Shown piece by piece: positions 52,292 through 60,883 of a stretch of 64,000 bases of DNA. A program made the position numbers and the translations under genes. The stretch is from Bradyrhizobium jicamae (GTDB lineage: Bacteria; Pseudomonadota; Alphaproteobacteria; Rhizobiales; Xanthobacteraceae). The stretch covers positions 54,952 to 118,951 of the forward strand of contig NZ_JAFCJX010000026.1 of NCBI RefSeq assembly GCF_018130695.1. Direction: 5' to 3'. The notes beneath the pieces are model-generated. The model saw only the letters and a list, made by a program, of their open reading frames with translations. It was not told the origin of the DNA and did no database searches. Each line of letters begins with the position of its first letter. The first letter of the stretch is position 1.

Positions 52292-53485
52292 TCACACCAC
52301 CTTGCGCTCCCTGAGGGCTGCGATCTCGTCCTTGTCGAAACCGAACTCGGCCAGCACCTCCTCGGTCTGCTCGCCGAACTCCGGCGGGCGCGCCGCCATG
52401 CTGCTCGGCGTCCGCGACAGCGTCACGGGCTGGCCGACCAGCTGGATGTGGCGGTTCTCGTCATTGGGCACGTGCTGGGCGATGCCGAGGTGCTTGACCT
52501 GGGCGTCGTCGAACATCTGGTCGATCGAGTAGATCGGCCCGCAGGGCACGCCGGCGGCGTTGAGCTCGCGCACCCAGGTCTCGGTCGACTTTTTCTCGGT
52601 CAGCACATTGATCTTCGCGTTCAGCGCATCGCGGTTCTTGGAGCGCGCCGGCGCGGTCGCGTAGTCGGGATCGGAAACCAGCTCGGGCGCGCCGATCGCC
52701 TGCGCGCAGCGTTCCCAGATCCGCCCGCCCGTGGTGGCGATGTTGATATAGCCGTCCGAGGTCTTGAACACACCGGTCGGGATCGAGGTCGGGTGGTTGT
52801 TGCCCGCCTGTTTGGCGACTTCCTTTTCCATCAGCCAGCGCGAGGCCTGGAAGTCGAGCATGAAGATCTGGGCCTGCAGCAGCGAGGTCTGCACCCATTG
52901 ACCCTGGCCGGACACGTCGCGCTCCAGCAGCGCGGTCAGGATGCCGATCGCGCAGAACAGCCCCGCCGTCAGGTCGGCCACGGGAATCCCGACCCGCATC
53001 GGACCCTGGCCGGGTGCGCCGGTCACCGACATCAACCCGCCCATGCCCTGCGCAATCTGATCGAAGCCGGGTCGCTTGTGATAGGGGCCGTCCTGGCCGA
53101 AGCCTGAGATGCTGCCATAGACGATACGCGGGTTGATCTGGCGAATGCTCTCATAGTCGATGCCGAGCTTGCCCTTCACGTCCGGACGAAAATTCTCGAC
53201 GATCACGTCGGCCTGCTCGGCCAGCCGCTTGAACACCTCGAGCCCCTTGGGGTCCTTCAGATTGAGGGTTATCGCCCGCTTGTTGCGGTGCAAATTCTGG
53301 AAGTCGGAGCCGCCGCGCGGGCCGCCCGGCTGCTCGCCGCCGCCATCCTCCAGGAGCGCGTCGATCTTGATGACGTTGGCCCCCCAGTCAGCCAGCTGCC
53401 TGACGCAGGTCGGTCCGGAGCGGACGCGGGTCAGGTCGAGCACGGTGAACCGGGACAGGGCTTGGGACGCGCGGGGAAAGGGCAT
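52292..53485 (-). CDS. CaiB/BaiF-family CoA-transferase
   Basis: A 397-residue family III CoA-transferase. The catalytic Asp lies in IPVADLTAGLFCAIGIL, and N-terminal signatures LDLTRVRSGPTCVRQLADWGANVIKID and HRNKRAITLNLKD are intact. ATG 53485 follows AGAGGTG. It is tail-to-tail with TctA (4-bp gap) and divergent from the serralysin-like gene. It would move CoA between acyl-CoA and a free carboxylic acid. Combined with TctA-type uptake, a role in activating an imported acid is plausible. The substrate is not determinable from sequence. Confidence 0.92.
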   Translation of the reverse strand: MPFPRASQALSRFTVLDLTRVRSGPTCVRQLADWGANVIKIDALLEDGGGEQPGGPRGGSDFQNLHRNKRAITLNLKDPKGLEVFKRLAEQADVIVENFRPDVKGKLGIDYESIRQINPRIVYGSISGFGQDGPYHKRPGFDQIAQGMGGLMSVTGAPGQGPMRVGIPVADLTAGLFCAIGILTALLERDVSGQGQWVQTSLLQAQIFMLDFQASRWLMEKEVAKQAGNNHPTSIPTGVFKTSDGYINIATTGGRIWERCAQAIGAPELVSDPDYATAPARSKNRDALNAKINVLTEKKSTETWVRELNAAGVPCGPIYSIDQMFDDAQVKHLGIAQHVPNDENRHIQLVGQPVTLSRTPSSMAARPPEFGEQTEEVLAEFGFDKDEIAALRERKVV

Positions 53486-53837
53486 TGAAAACACCTCTTG
53501 ATTAGGGCCGCTTCGGGATCGCCTTGTCTGGCTTAGACAATTTGGCCGGCCATTCCAACCTTCGGCTGGGCTCACCAGACATGACGGTGGGTCGACCGTC
53601 CCGACCCGGCCCGCCGCATCTGCGACGATGCCGCATAGCCCGCAAATCTACGGGCTTTGCAAAGGGGGTAGACCAAATTTTTTCCTCGGGCAGTGGCGGG
53701 CGATTCCATGTTCGGCCTTAATGGTTTGCCAATCAGCTCCCGACAAGATGTGAGGGGTGTTCGCCATGGGCTATTTTTCCTAGACCCGCGTTCCGGCGAT
53801 TTCGACACAACGCGAACCTGCAGGTGTGGTCAGCTCG
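53486..53837. other. Non-coding divergent region between CoA-transferase and protease genes
   Basis: A 352-base region carrying promoters for both flanking genes. Besides the TTGTCT palindrome listed separately, it holds a stem-loop AGCCCG-(8 nt)-CGGGCT (53637-53656) and an AT-rich stretch around 53669-53690. No credible gene is seen. Confidence 0.45.
53524..53540. promoter_or_regulatory. Palindrome TTGTCT-N5-AGACAA upstream of the CoA-transferase gene
   Basis: A perfect 6-bp inverted repeat with a 5-bp spacer, 39 bp upstream of the CaiB/BaiF-type start and about 300 bp from the divergent protease gene. It is a plausible operator by position and symmetry. Confidence 0.4.
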
Positions 53838-56432
53838 ATGCGAAAGAGCAATTTTCCGTCCGACGATTTTGCAAGCCTGTCTGCGGCCGACAATTGGAGC
53901 GATGCGACGCTTCGCACGATGTCCGCAGGCGGCGCGGTCAAAATCATCAGCGATGACGGCGATGCCTTTCCGCTCGCCGGAAGCACGTCCGCGAGCAGTT
54001 CGGCTGCCACCAGCGCCAGCAGCGCCAAACCGGTCGGGACGATTCCCCAGCTTGCCGATTACCTGGTCAATGGCTTCTGGGCCTACAACAACACCAGCGC
54101 CCATCACTGGGGCTCCAACACCATCACGTTCAACATCAACGGGCTGAACGCGGCCGAGCAGGCGCTCGCGCTGTCGGCGCTGCAGGCCTGGCATGAGGTC
54201 GCCAACGTCACCTTCGTCCAGACCTCGGGCAGCGCCAACATCACCTTCATCGATACCGGCACGATGACGGCGGTGACCAACGCCAATTGGACCTATGGCG
54301 GCATCATGACGTCGGCGACCGTCGACATAAGCTCCGACTGGATCACCAATGACGGCGGCGCCTACGACGGCAAGACCGGCATCGACAGCTACGGCTACCA
54401 GACCTACATCCACGAAATCGGCCACGCGCTCGGCCTCGGCCACCAGGGTCCCTACAACGGCAGCGCGACCTATTCGAGCAACGCGATCTACGCAGACGAC
54501 ACCTGGCAATACTCGATCATGTCGTACTTCGCGCAGGATAATTACTCCGGAAGCTCGTATCGCTACGTCGTCACGCCGCAGATGGCCGATATCTATGCGG
54601 TGGGCCTGATCTATGGTGCATCCACGACGACGCGCACCGGCAACACCGTCTACGGCTTCAACAGCAACGCCGGCGCGGTCTTCAACTTCGGCAATTACAC
54701 CAAGGCGCCCGCGCTGACGATCTACGACAGCGGCGGCACCGACACGCTCGACTGCTCCGGCTATTCGGCCGCGCAGACCATCGATCTGCACGCCGGCGCC
54801 TTCTCCTCGGTCGGCGGCCTCGTCCACAATATCGGCATCGCCCTCAACACCACGATCGAGAATGCGATCGGCGGCAGCGGCAACGACACGTTGATCGCCA
54901 ATGATTCCGGCTGCACGCTGAGCGGCGGCGCCGGCAATGATACGTTGACCGGCGGTGCCGGTGCCGACCGCCTGATCGGCGGCACCGGCGTCGACACCAT
55001 GACCGGCGGCGGCGGTGCCGACACCTTCGTGTTCGCGACCGGCAACAGTTCGGCGGTGAGCGGCCAGCACGACAAGATCACCGACTTCACCTCCGGTGTC
55101 GACAAGATCGACCTCAGCGCCTTCGACGCGATCAGCTCGACGGCCGCTATTGATTCGTTCAAGTTCATCGGCGCGGCCGGCTTTGACGGCACGGCAGGCG
55201 AGCTCGACTACGGCTACAACAGCTCCACCGGCATCACGATGCTGCAAGGGGACGTCAACGGAGACAAGGTCGCCGATTTCATCATCGACCTGACCGGCAA
55301 CATTGTCGTCAGCGCATCCGATCTCGTCGGGATCGCCAGTCAGGCCAGCCTTGTGAACGACAGCATTGTCACCCACGCGCCCGACTTCAACGGCGATGGC
55401 GACACCGACCTGCTGTTCGTCAACAGCACGACGAATGGTGTCGCCGAGTGGCAGATGAACGGGGCGCAGGTTATCTTCAGCGACCAGGTCGGAACCTTGG
55501 CATCAGGTTTTCACTTCGCCAACACCGGGGATTTCAATGGTGACGGCAAGACCGATCTTCTGATGCTCAATGATACCACGCACGACGTCGCAGTCTGGCA
55601 AATGAACGGCGGACAGGTGACCTCCAATGTGACGATCGGCACCATCAACGCCGCCGGCGGTTGGCACCTTGAAGATACCGGAGATTATAACGGCGACGGC
55701 AAGACGGATTTGCTCTTCCTCAATGATGGTACCGGAGGGGTCGCCGTCTGGCAGATGAACGGCACCCAGGTCGTTGCGAGCCCGCAAGTGGGAACCATGG
55801 CGTCAGGCTTCCACTATGCTGCGAGCGGGGATTTCAACGGCGATGGCAAGACTGACCTGTTGATGATCAACGATACCACGCATGCCGTTTCGATCTGGCA
55901 GATGAACGGAACGCAGTCGCCTTCAGTCAGCACCGTCGGTACGATCAACGCCTCTGCTGGTTGGCAGTTTGAGGCGGTTGGCGATTTCAACGGCGATGGC
56001 GATTCGGATCTGCTGTTCCTCAATAGCTCCACCCACGGCGTCGCGGTCTGGTTGATGAACGGCAGTCAGGTTACCGCAAGTCCGCAGGTTGGTACGATGA
56101 ATGCCTCCGGTGGTTGGAATTTTGCGGATGTCGGTGACTTCAATGGGGACGGGAAGTCCGACCTTCTTTTCCTCAACAGCACCACCAACGGTGTCGCGGT
56201 TTGGCAAATGAACGGCACGCAAGTCGTGGCGAATCCGCAGGTCGGGATTGCAGCCGCAGGTGATGGCTACATGAAGCTGGAAGATATCAACGGCGATCAC
56301 AAGTCGGACATCCTGTTCGAAAATTCAACGACGCATGCTCTCACAGCCTGGGAAATGAACGGAACCCAGATTGCGCTCAATCAGCAGATTGGTACCATCA
56401 ACGCTGCTGGCGGCTGGCATCTCGTGTCTTGA
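53838..56432 (+). CDS. Serralysin-like M10 metalloprotease with RTX and FG-GAP-like repeats
   Basis: An 864-residue secreted protease. The zinc site HEIGHALGLGH (from residue 192: His, Glu, His, His) and the Met-turn SIMSYF (Met228) define an M10 catalytic domain. RTX nonapeptides follow (SGNDTLI, GGAGNDTLTGGAGADRL, GGTGVDTMTGGGGADTF, about 345-400), then a serralysin C-terminal domain, then seven FG-GAP-like repeats with D-x-N-G-D-x-x-x-D loops (from about 516 to the end). No signal peptide is present, consistent with type I export. ATG 53838 is used; GTG 53826 is an alternative. Ending in repeats, and not in the usual serralysin export signal, is atypical. Confidence 0.88.
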   Translation: MRKSNFPSDDFASLSAADNWSDATLRTMSAGGAVKIISDDGDAFPLAGSTSASSSAATSASSAKPVGTIPQLADYLVNGFWAYNNTSAHHWGSNTITFNINGLNAAEQALALSALQAWHEVANVTFVQTSGSANITFIDTGTMTAVTNANWTYGGIMTSATVDISSDWITNDGGAYDGKTGIDSYGYQTYIHEIGHALGLGHQGPYNGSATYSSNAIYADDTWQYSIMSYFAQDNYSGSSYRYVVTPQMADIYAVGLIYGASTTTRTGNTVYGFNSNAGAVFNFGNYTKAPALTIYDSGGTDTLDCSGYSAAQTIDLHAGAFSSVGGLVHNIGIALNTTIENAIGGSGNDTLIANDSGCTLSGGAGNDTLTGGAGADRLIGGTGVDTMTGGGGADTFVFATGNSSAVSGQHDKITDFTSGVDKIDLSAFDAISSTAAIDSFKFIGAAGFDGTAGELDYGYNSSTGITMLQGDVNGDKVADFIIDLTGNIVVSASDLVGIASQASLVNDSIVTHAPDFNGDGDTDLLFVNSTTNGVAEWQMNGAQVIFSDQVGTLASGFHFANTGDFNGDGKTDLLMLNDTTHDVAVWQMNGGQVTSNVTIGTINAAGGWHLEDTGDYNGDGKTDLLFLNDGTGGVAVWQMNGTQVVASPQVGTMASGFHYAASGDFNGDGKTDLLMINDTTHAVSIWQMNGTQSPSVSTVGTINASAGWQFEAVGDFNGDGDSDLLFLNSSTHGVAVWLMNGSQVTASPQVGTMNASGGWNFADVGDFNGDGKSDLLFLNSTTNGVAVWQMNGTQVVANPQVGIAAAGDGYMKLEDINGDHKSDILFENSTTHALTAWEMNGTQIALNQQIGTINAAGGWHLVS
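55383..56432 (+). repeat. Seven tandem FG-GAP-like coding repeats
   Basis: Units begin with codons at 55383, 55530, 55683, 55830, 55983, 56136 and 56283, spaced 147, 153, 147, 153, 153 and 147 nt, i.e. 49 or 51 residues. Each unit follows the pattern D-[FYI]-N-G-D-x-x-[ST]-D-[LI]-L ... W-x-M-N-G-x-Q. The nucleotide sequence of the units is similar, suggesting recent tandem duplication. Confidence 0.85.
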
Positions 56433-56675
56433 GGCAGCCTCCCCGGGGGCGGCTTTCCGCGAATTCGCCTGCTTCAGCGCAAGCGCGGAGCCATCGGCCC
56501 GAGCTTGATTCGTCACGGCGAGATCACCTAAACTCTGATGGGCGATCGTGTGATCGTGCCCATTCGCGCCCTGGCGTGATGAGGCACGGCAAAAGCCGGG
56601 ATTTTTTTCGGCGTGCCGCCTCGGGACTTTGCGTTGAACGCGGGCCCGATCTTTCACGAATCTGAGGGGCTTCTG
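56433..56675. other. Non-coding gap before the GtrB-like gene
   Basis: A 243-base gap. It contains inverted sequences (ATGGGC-(14)-GCCCAT near 56540-56570, and GGCACGGC facing GCCGTGCC-like bases around 56580-56620 with a T-run between them), but no convincing terminator at the start. No gene is seen. Confidence 0.35.
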
Positions 56676-57677
56676 GTGAGATTGTCCATTGTGACGACTC
56701 TCTATCGATCTGCGCCGACCATCAATGAATTCTGTCGTCGGGCGTTACTCACGGCCGAATCGATCAGCCACGACATCGAGCTGATCATGGTGAACGATGG
56801 GTCGCCGGACGAGAGCCTTGCCCTTGCGCTCGACCTGCATCGCGCGGATCCGCGCCTGGTGGTCGTCGATCTGGCACGGAATTTCGGCCATCACCGCGCG
56901 CTGATGACCGGCCTCGCGCATGCGACCGGCGATCTGGTGTTTCTGATTGACAGCGATCTGGAGGAAGAGCCGGAGTTGCTTGGCCGCTTCCACGAGCGCC
57001 TCGCGCAGGGTGACTGCGACGTGGTCTACGGCGTTCAGCAGGTGCGCCGAGGTCATTGGTTCGAGCGGGCCACCGGTGAAGCCTTCTTCTGGCTCGTCAA
57101 TGCCATGAGCGACCAGCCAATTCCGCGCAATGTCGTGATCGCGCGGCTTATGACCCGCGATTACGTGCGTGCATTGCTCCAACATCAGGAGCGCGAGTTT
57201 CTGATCGGCAACCTGTTTCAACTCGCGGGATTCCGGCAGGTTGGTCTTCCGGTACGAAAGCTGTCGACTTCACCGACGACCTATTCGTTGGGCATGCGGC
57301 TCGCGATGGCGGTCAAACACCTGACGACCACGTCGATCAGGTTGCTATATGTCGTGCTCTACGGTGGCATCGGGATTTTCGTCCTGTCGCTGTTCGCGAT
57401 TCTCTACTACTTGATCCGATATTTCCATTCAGGAATCGGCGTGGACGGCTTTACGTCGTTGATCATATCGATCTGGTTTTTCGGCGGACTATCCACATTG
57501 ACGCTTGGTATCATCGGCATCTATGTCGCGGACATCCTCATGGAGACGAAGCGGCGGCCCTATGCCTTGGTCCGCCAGGTGCATCGCTCTGGAACCGTCC
57601 CAACCAGTGCGGCCAAGATTGTTGACGGTCCGGCCGGGGAGGCGTGGATCGACTCCAACCGGAGCAACGTGCAATGA
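56676..57677 (+). CDS. Membrane glycosyltransferase family 2 (GtrB/DPM1-like)
   Basis: A 333-residue enzyme with a GT-A catalytic domain (LSIVTTLYRSAPTINEF, MVNDGSPDESL, LIDSDLEEEPELL with DxD) and two C-terminal hydrophobic helices (TSIRLLYVVLYGGIGIFVLSL, LIISIWFFGGLSTLTLGIIGI). This arrangement is typical of polyprenyl-phosphate sugar transferases such as GtrB, ArnC and DPM1. GTG 56676 follows GAGGGG. It probably makes a lipid-linked sugar donor used outside the membrane. The propeller-like gene starts 35 bp downstream, suggesting cotranscription. Confidence 0.9.
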   Translation: MRLSIVTTLYRSAPTINEFCRRALLTAESISHDIELIMVNDGSPDESLALALDLHRADPRLVVVDLARNFGHHRALMTGLAHATGDLVFLIDSDLEEEPELLGRFHERLAQGDCDVVYGVQQVRRGHWFERATGEAFFWLVNAMSDQPIPRNVVIARLMTRDYVRALLQHQEREFLIGNLFQLAGFRQVGLPVRKLSTSPTTYSLGMRLAMAVKHLTTTSIRLLYVVLYGGIGIFVLSLFAILYYLIRYFHSGIGVDGFTSLIISIWFFGGLSTLTLGIIGIYVADILMETKRRPYALVRQVHRSGTVPTSAAKIVDGPAGEAWIDSNRSNVQ

Positions 57678-57712
57678 TCGTTATGCTCGTCACCAACCAG
57701 ATTTGATACTTC

Positions 57713-58618
57713 ATGCAATCTTGGGAAAAAATCGGTCTGATCTTTTGCCCCGACGGCCGACATCCGCTCATGAGAAGTCACGCGACGCTTCCGATCGCCG
57801 AAGCGATCGGAGGAGATTTGTACAAGATCTATTTCAGTTCGCGCGACGAGAACAACCGTTCGAGGACATTCAACCTGGTGATCGATCTCAATCGTCCACT
57901 TCAGGCGATGGACGTGAACGTTGAGCCGCTCCTCGACATTGGAGAGCTCGGCGGCTTCGATGACAGCGGAGCGATGCTGTCATGGATCACCGACGCAGGC
58001 GCGCTTGGCAAGTACTTCTACTATGCCGGTTGGAACCTCGGAGTGACAGTTCCATTTCGTAATGCGCTCGGGGTTGCGCTGGTGAGGGACGGACATATCG
58101 TCCGCCGCTATCGCGGGCCGGTACTGGATCGCAGCATGAGCGAGCCGCATTTCGTCGGTGCGGCCTGCATCCTGCGTGAGGGCGACCTTTACCGCTGCTG
58201 GTATTTGTCGTGCGTGGGGTGGGAGCCGCGAGAGCCCCGACCGGTTCATCGGTACCATCTCAAATATGCCGAATCGGCCGACGGGCTGACCTGGCGTCGC
58301 GATGGCATTGTGGCCATTGATTTTGCAAACCCCGGCGAGTTCGCGATCGCGCGCCCGTCCGTGATCCGTGATGCCGATCGCTACCGCATGTGGTTCAGCC
58401 ATCGCGGCGACAATTACCGTATCGGCTACGCGGAATCAGACGACGGTGTCGGTTGGACGAGGATGGATGGTGAGGTTGGCCTCGCGGTGTCGCGCAGCGG
58501 ATGGGACTGCGACAGTCTCGCCTATCCCTATGTATTTGATCACAAGGGAAGCCGCTTCATGCTGTACAACGGCAACGAATACGGCAGGTCCGGCTTTGGT
58601 CTCGCCGTCCTGCGGTAG
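57713..58618 (+). CDS. Unrecognised protein, beta-propeller (glycosidase-like) fold suspected
   Basis: A 301-residue soluble protein I cannot place in a characterised family. Repeated blade-like segments end with aromatic/basic patterns such as YFYYAGWNLGVTVPFRNALG, YRCWYLSC, YRMWFSHRGDNYRIGYAESD and FMLYNGNEYG, where the YxIGYAxSxDGxxW type recurs (also YAESADGLTWRRDG). Such repeats resemble five-bladed propellers of GH32/GH43/GH130-type proteins. It lies between a GtrB-like transferase and a NeuD-like acyltransferase, so a role in glycan modification or processing is likely. No catalytic triad was identified with confidence. Confidence 0.7.
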   Translation: MQSWEKIGLIFCPDGRHPLMRSHATLPIAEAIGGDLYKIYFSSRDENNRSRTFNLVIDLNRPLQAMDVNVEPLLDIGELGGFDDSGAMLSWITDAGALGKYFYYAGWNLGVTVPFRNALGVALVRDGHIVRRYRGPVLDRSMSEPHFVGAACILREGDLYRCWYLSCVGWEPREPRPVHRYHLKYAESADGLTWRRDGIVAIDFANPGEFAIARPSVIRDADRYRMWFSHRGDNYRIGYAESDDGVGWTRMDGEVGLAVSRSGWDCDSLAYPYVFDHKGSRFMLYNGNEYGRSGFGLAVLR

Positions 58619-58625
58619 GTGCTGG

Positions 58626-59294
58626 TCAGATCCGACGCAACCGGTTGCTCGGCACGCTCGATCGCTCGGTGCCGCGAGGAGCGATCACCGAAAAGTCCGG
58701 TTGATCCTCGAGGACAAGGGCGCCGGCGCCGATGACGCAGTTCCTTCCGATCTTCACCCGGTCTCTGATCGTCACGTTTACGCCCAGGAAGCTGCCTTGA
58801 CCGATCTGCGCGCCGCCGGAGATCACGACATGAGAGGCGATAAAAACATCGTCCTCCACGATGGAATGATGTCCGATGTGATTGCCGCTCCAGAGCGTGA
58901 CATTGGTCCCGATACGGCAGAACGGCTGAATGGTGTTGTCCTCGAGGATGAAGCAGTTGTCCTTCAGCTCGAAGCCCGGAAACACGGTTGCCTTGCTGCT
59001 GAGATAAGACACGAGCCGGTAGCCCATGGCGCGCGCCGCCTCGACCTTGGCGACACGAAGCGCATTGATTTTGGCATAACCCACCGAGACGAAAAAATCG
59101 AAGTTCGTCGGTGGGAATTCCTCGGCCACTCGTTCGAATGGGACCAGCGGACGGCCTCGAAATCGATCCGCCGTGCGAAATGCTTCGTCGACTGCAAAGC
59201 CCGCGACTTCGAAGTTGGAATCATGTTCGAAGTAAAAGCTGGCAAGCTCGGCGATTTCGCCGGTGCCAAATATTACGATCTGCTTCTTCACCAC
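58626..59294 (-). CDS. NeuD-like sugar O-acyltransferase (left-handed beta-helix)
   Basis: A 222-residue transferase with an N-terminal Rossmann-like PglD/NeuD domain (MVKKQIVIFGTGEIAELASF) and a C-terminal hexapeptide-repeat left-handed beta-helix (IQPFCRIGTNVTLWSGNHIG, ISGGAQIGQGSFLGVNVTIR, IGRNCVIGAGALVLED). The active-site His in GHHSIVEDDVFIA is in the conserved place. Substrates in the family are amino-sugar nucleotides or glycan units. The gene is convergent with the propeller-like gene (7-bp gap) and downstream of a methyltransferase on the same strand. Confidence 0.87.
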   Translation of the reverse strand: MVKKQIVIFGTGEIAELASFYFEHDSNFEVAGFAVDEAFRTADRFRGRPLVPFERVAEEFPPTNFDFFVSVGYAKINALRVAKVEAARAMGYRLVSYLSSKATVFPGFELKDNCFILEDNTIQPFCRIGTNVTLWSGNHIGHHSIVEDDVFIASHVVISGGAQIGQGSFLGVNVTIRDRVKIGRNCVIGAGALVLEDQPDFSVIAPRGTERSSVPSNRLRRI

Positions 59295-59367
59295 GAGGCT
59301 CCTGCAATGACCATAGGTGAGGCGGCGGATGGTGGGAAGTAGCGGGGGACGTTCATTCTCACTGAGG

Positions 59368-60330
59368 CTAATTCTGCTCTGTGGCCTTGCGCAAGGCTCT
59401 CTCCAGCCACGCGGTAATCGATAATCCCTCGGCGGCGGCCCGCTGGACGACCGTATGGCGCAACTCCGGAGAGACCCCTTCGAGCCTGCCGAAATAGCGG
59501 GTGCGATGCGAACCGCCGCGCCAACCCGGGAATTCCACGTCCAAATCGAGTTCCGGCTCGCCGTCGCCTACCTCGAACGAGATCAAATAGAACGAGCCGC
59601 TCAGGATCCAGCGGCATGTCACGTCGCGCGCGTTCAGCGGAATCCTGTCGAGCGGCGCAGTATGCTCGAACAGTGGATTCGAGTTCTTCAGGATCTTGGC
59701 GAATTGCGTCTGCGCCAGCCATGATCCGACGCCCTCGTCGCCGGCGACGACGCGGCCCCCCGGCTTCACGACTCGGGCCATCTCGGCAAGTGCTGCGGCG
59801 ATGTCGGGAAACAGGTTGAGCCCGCCGAAATGGAAGGCCGCGTCGAAAAATCCGTCGGGGAACGGCAGCCGCATCACGTCGCCGCGAAACAGGTGGACCT
59901 GATTGACATCGGCGCCGGCGTCGACCAGCCGCTGCCGTCCGATCGCGAGCATTTCGGGCGCCAGGTCGCCGGCATAGACGGTGAGATTCCGCCGCAGCAG
60001 ATGCACCGTATCGCGGCAGGTCCCGCAGCCGATCTCAAGCACGCGCATGCCCGCGCGCACGCCGAGCGCATCGATCAGGCTCTCGCGTACAGGTTGCTGC
60101 TCGGCGAGCAGCATCTTGAACATGACGTCATTGCCGCGGTCATATTCGCTGGCGCGGGTGCGGTAGAAGTCCTGGTTGCCGGCCGGCCGGGCGTCCTGCG
60201 TGGCGTCCTCGACGAAATCCGGAATCCCGTCGTGGATCGGATAGAGCCGACCCGCGGCGCTGCGCAATGCCGCGTGGTCGCCGGTCGGCGTCAGCGGAAG
60301 GCGGTCGATGGGACAAACGAAGTCGTGCAC
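59368..60330 (-). CDS. Class I SAM methyltransferase with zinc-ribbon-like N-terminus and C-terminal RHH-like tail
   Basis: A protein of about 320 residues. An N-terminal Trm112-like segment (CPIDRLPLTPTGDH, AGRLYPIHDGIPDF) precedes the SAM-binding fold with VLEIGCGTCRDTV (motif I), YAGDLAPEM and FRGDVMRLPF. The last ~30 residues, RHTVVQRAAAEGLSITAWLERALRKA, look like the C-terminal half of a ribbon-helix-helix or HicB-type domain, unusual for a methyltransferase. GTG 60330 is chosen because upstream in-frame residues look unrelated; the ribosome-binding site is weak. It lies 73 bp upstream of the NeuD-like gene on the same strand. Substrate unknown. Confidence 0.78.
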   Translation of the reverse strand: MHDFVCPIDRLPLTPTGDHAALRSAAGRLYPIHDGIPDFVEDATQDARPAGNQDFYRTRASEYDRGNDVMFKMLLAEQQPVRESLIDALGVRAGMRVLEIGCGTCRDTVHLLRRNLTVYAGDLAPEMLAIGRQRLVDAGADVNQVHLFRGDVMRLPFPDGFFDAAFHFGGLNLFPDIAAALAEMARVVKPGGRVVAGDEGVGSWLAQTQFAKILKNSNPLFEHTAPLDRIPLNARDVTCRWILSGSFYLISFEVGDGEPELDLDVEFPGWRGGSHRTRYFGRLEGVSPELRHTVVQRAAAEGLSITAWLERALRKATEQN

Positions 60331-60883
60331 AAAAAATCCGGTTGGTGGCTGCGATCGGACGATTTGCAGACAGCCTGCGACGAACGTGTCACGCGCGCCT
60401 GGGCCGACGCCGATCCGCGCAGGCCCGGACCAAGTGTAGCCGATCGGTCTATTGCGTCGCAATGCGCGAGAATCCCCGGGGATTTGGCTCCGAAATCGAT
60501 CGCACGGAGCCCGACGGCACCCGATACGCGCTGACGAATGATGATTTTCATCGCACGTCGGCACCTACCGTGATGGAAAAAGGGATGCCACCGTTGAACC
60601 TCCCTTAGGTTGCACAGACCAATCGAAGCAGGTTCCGGTGTGCGGGCAGAACATGCGGGCGTGGGATGGTGTGGGCTCTTCCATTGATTTTTCCGAGCGG
60701 CTGTCGCAAAGGCATGCATGGCCTGACACAAACATCTGCAAAAACTGCAGCTGGGTCCGAGAGGGAGGCTCCGACCCGGTCTTCCATACTTGTTTGAAGT
60801 CGATCCCCGTGGGCGCGTTTTGCGTAGGCCCGCGGAAAGTACGTTTCACCGAAAAAATCTCACCGTATTGAAGGAGATGCATT
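60331..60883. other. Long gap between divergent methyltransferase and beta-helix genes
   Basis: A 553-base region without a gene I can support. Several short frames are open, one on the plus strand up to 60871 with Cys-rich content, but none has a good ribosome-binding site or family match. An 8-of-9 inverted repeat GGGTCCGAG...CTCCGACCC lies at about 60751-60777. The region presumably contains the promoters of both flanking genes. Confidence 0.4.

Noticed and set aside
60638..60871. Possible small Cys-rich protein on the plus strand
   Set aside because: There is no ribosome-binding site, no family match and no clear codon pattern; I left it within the gap entry.
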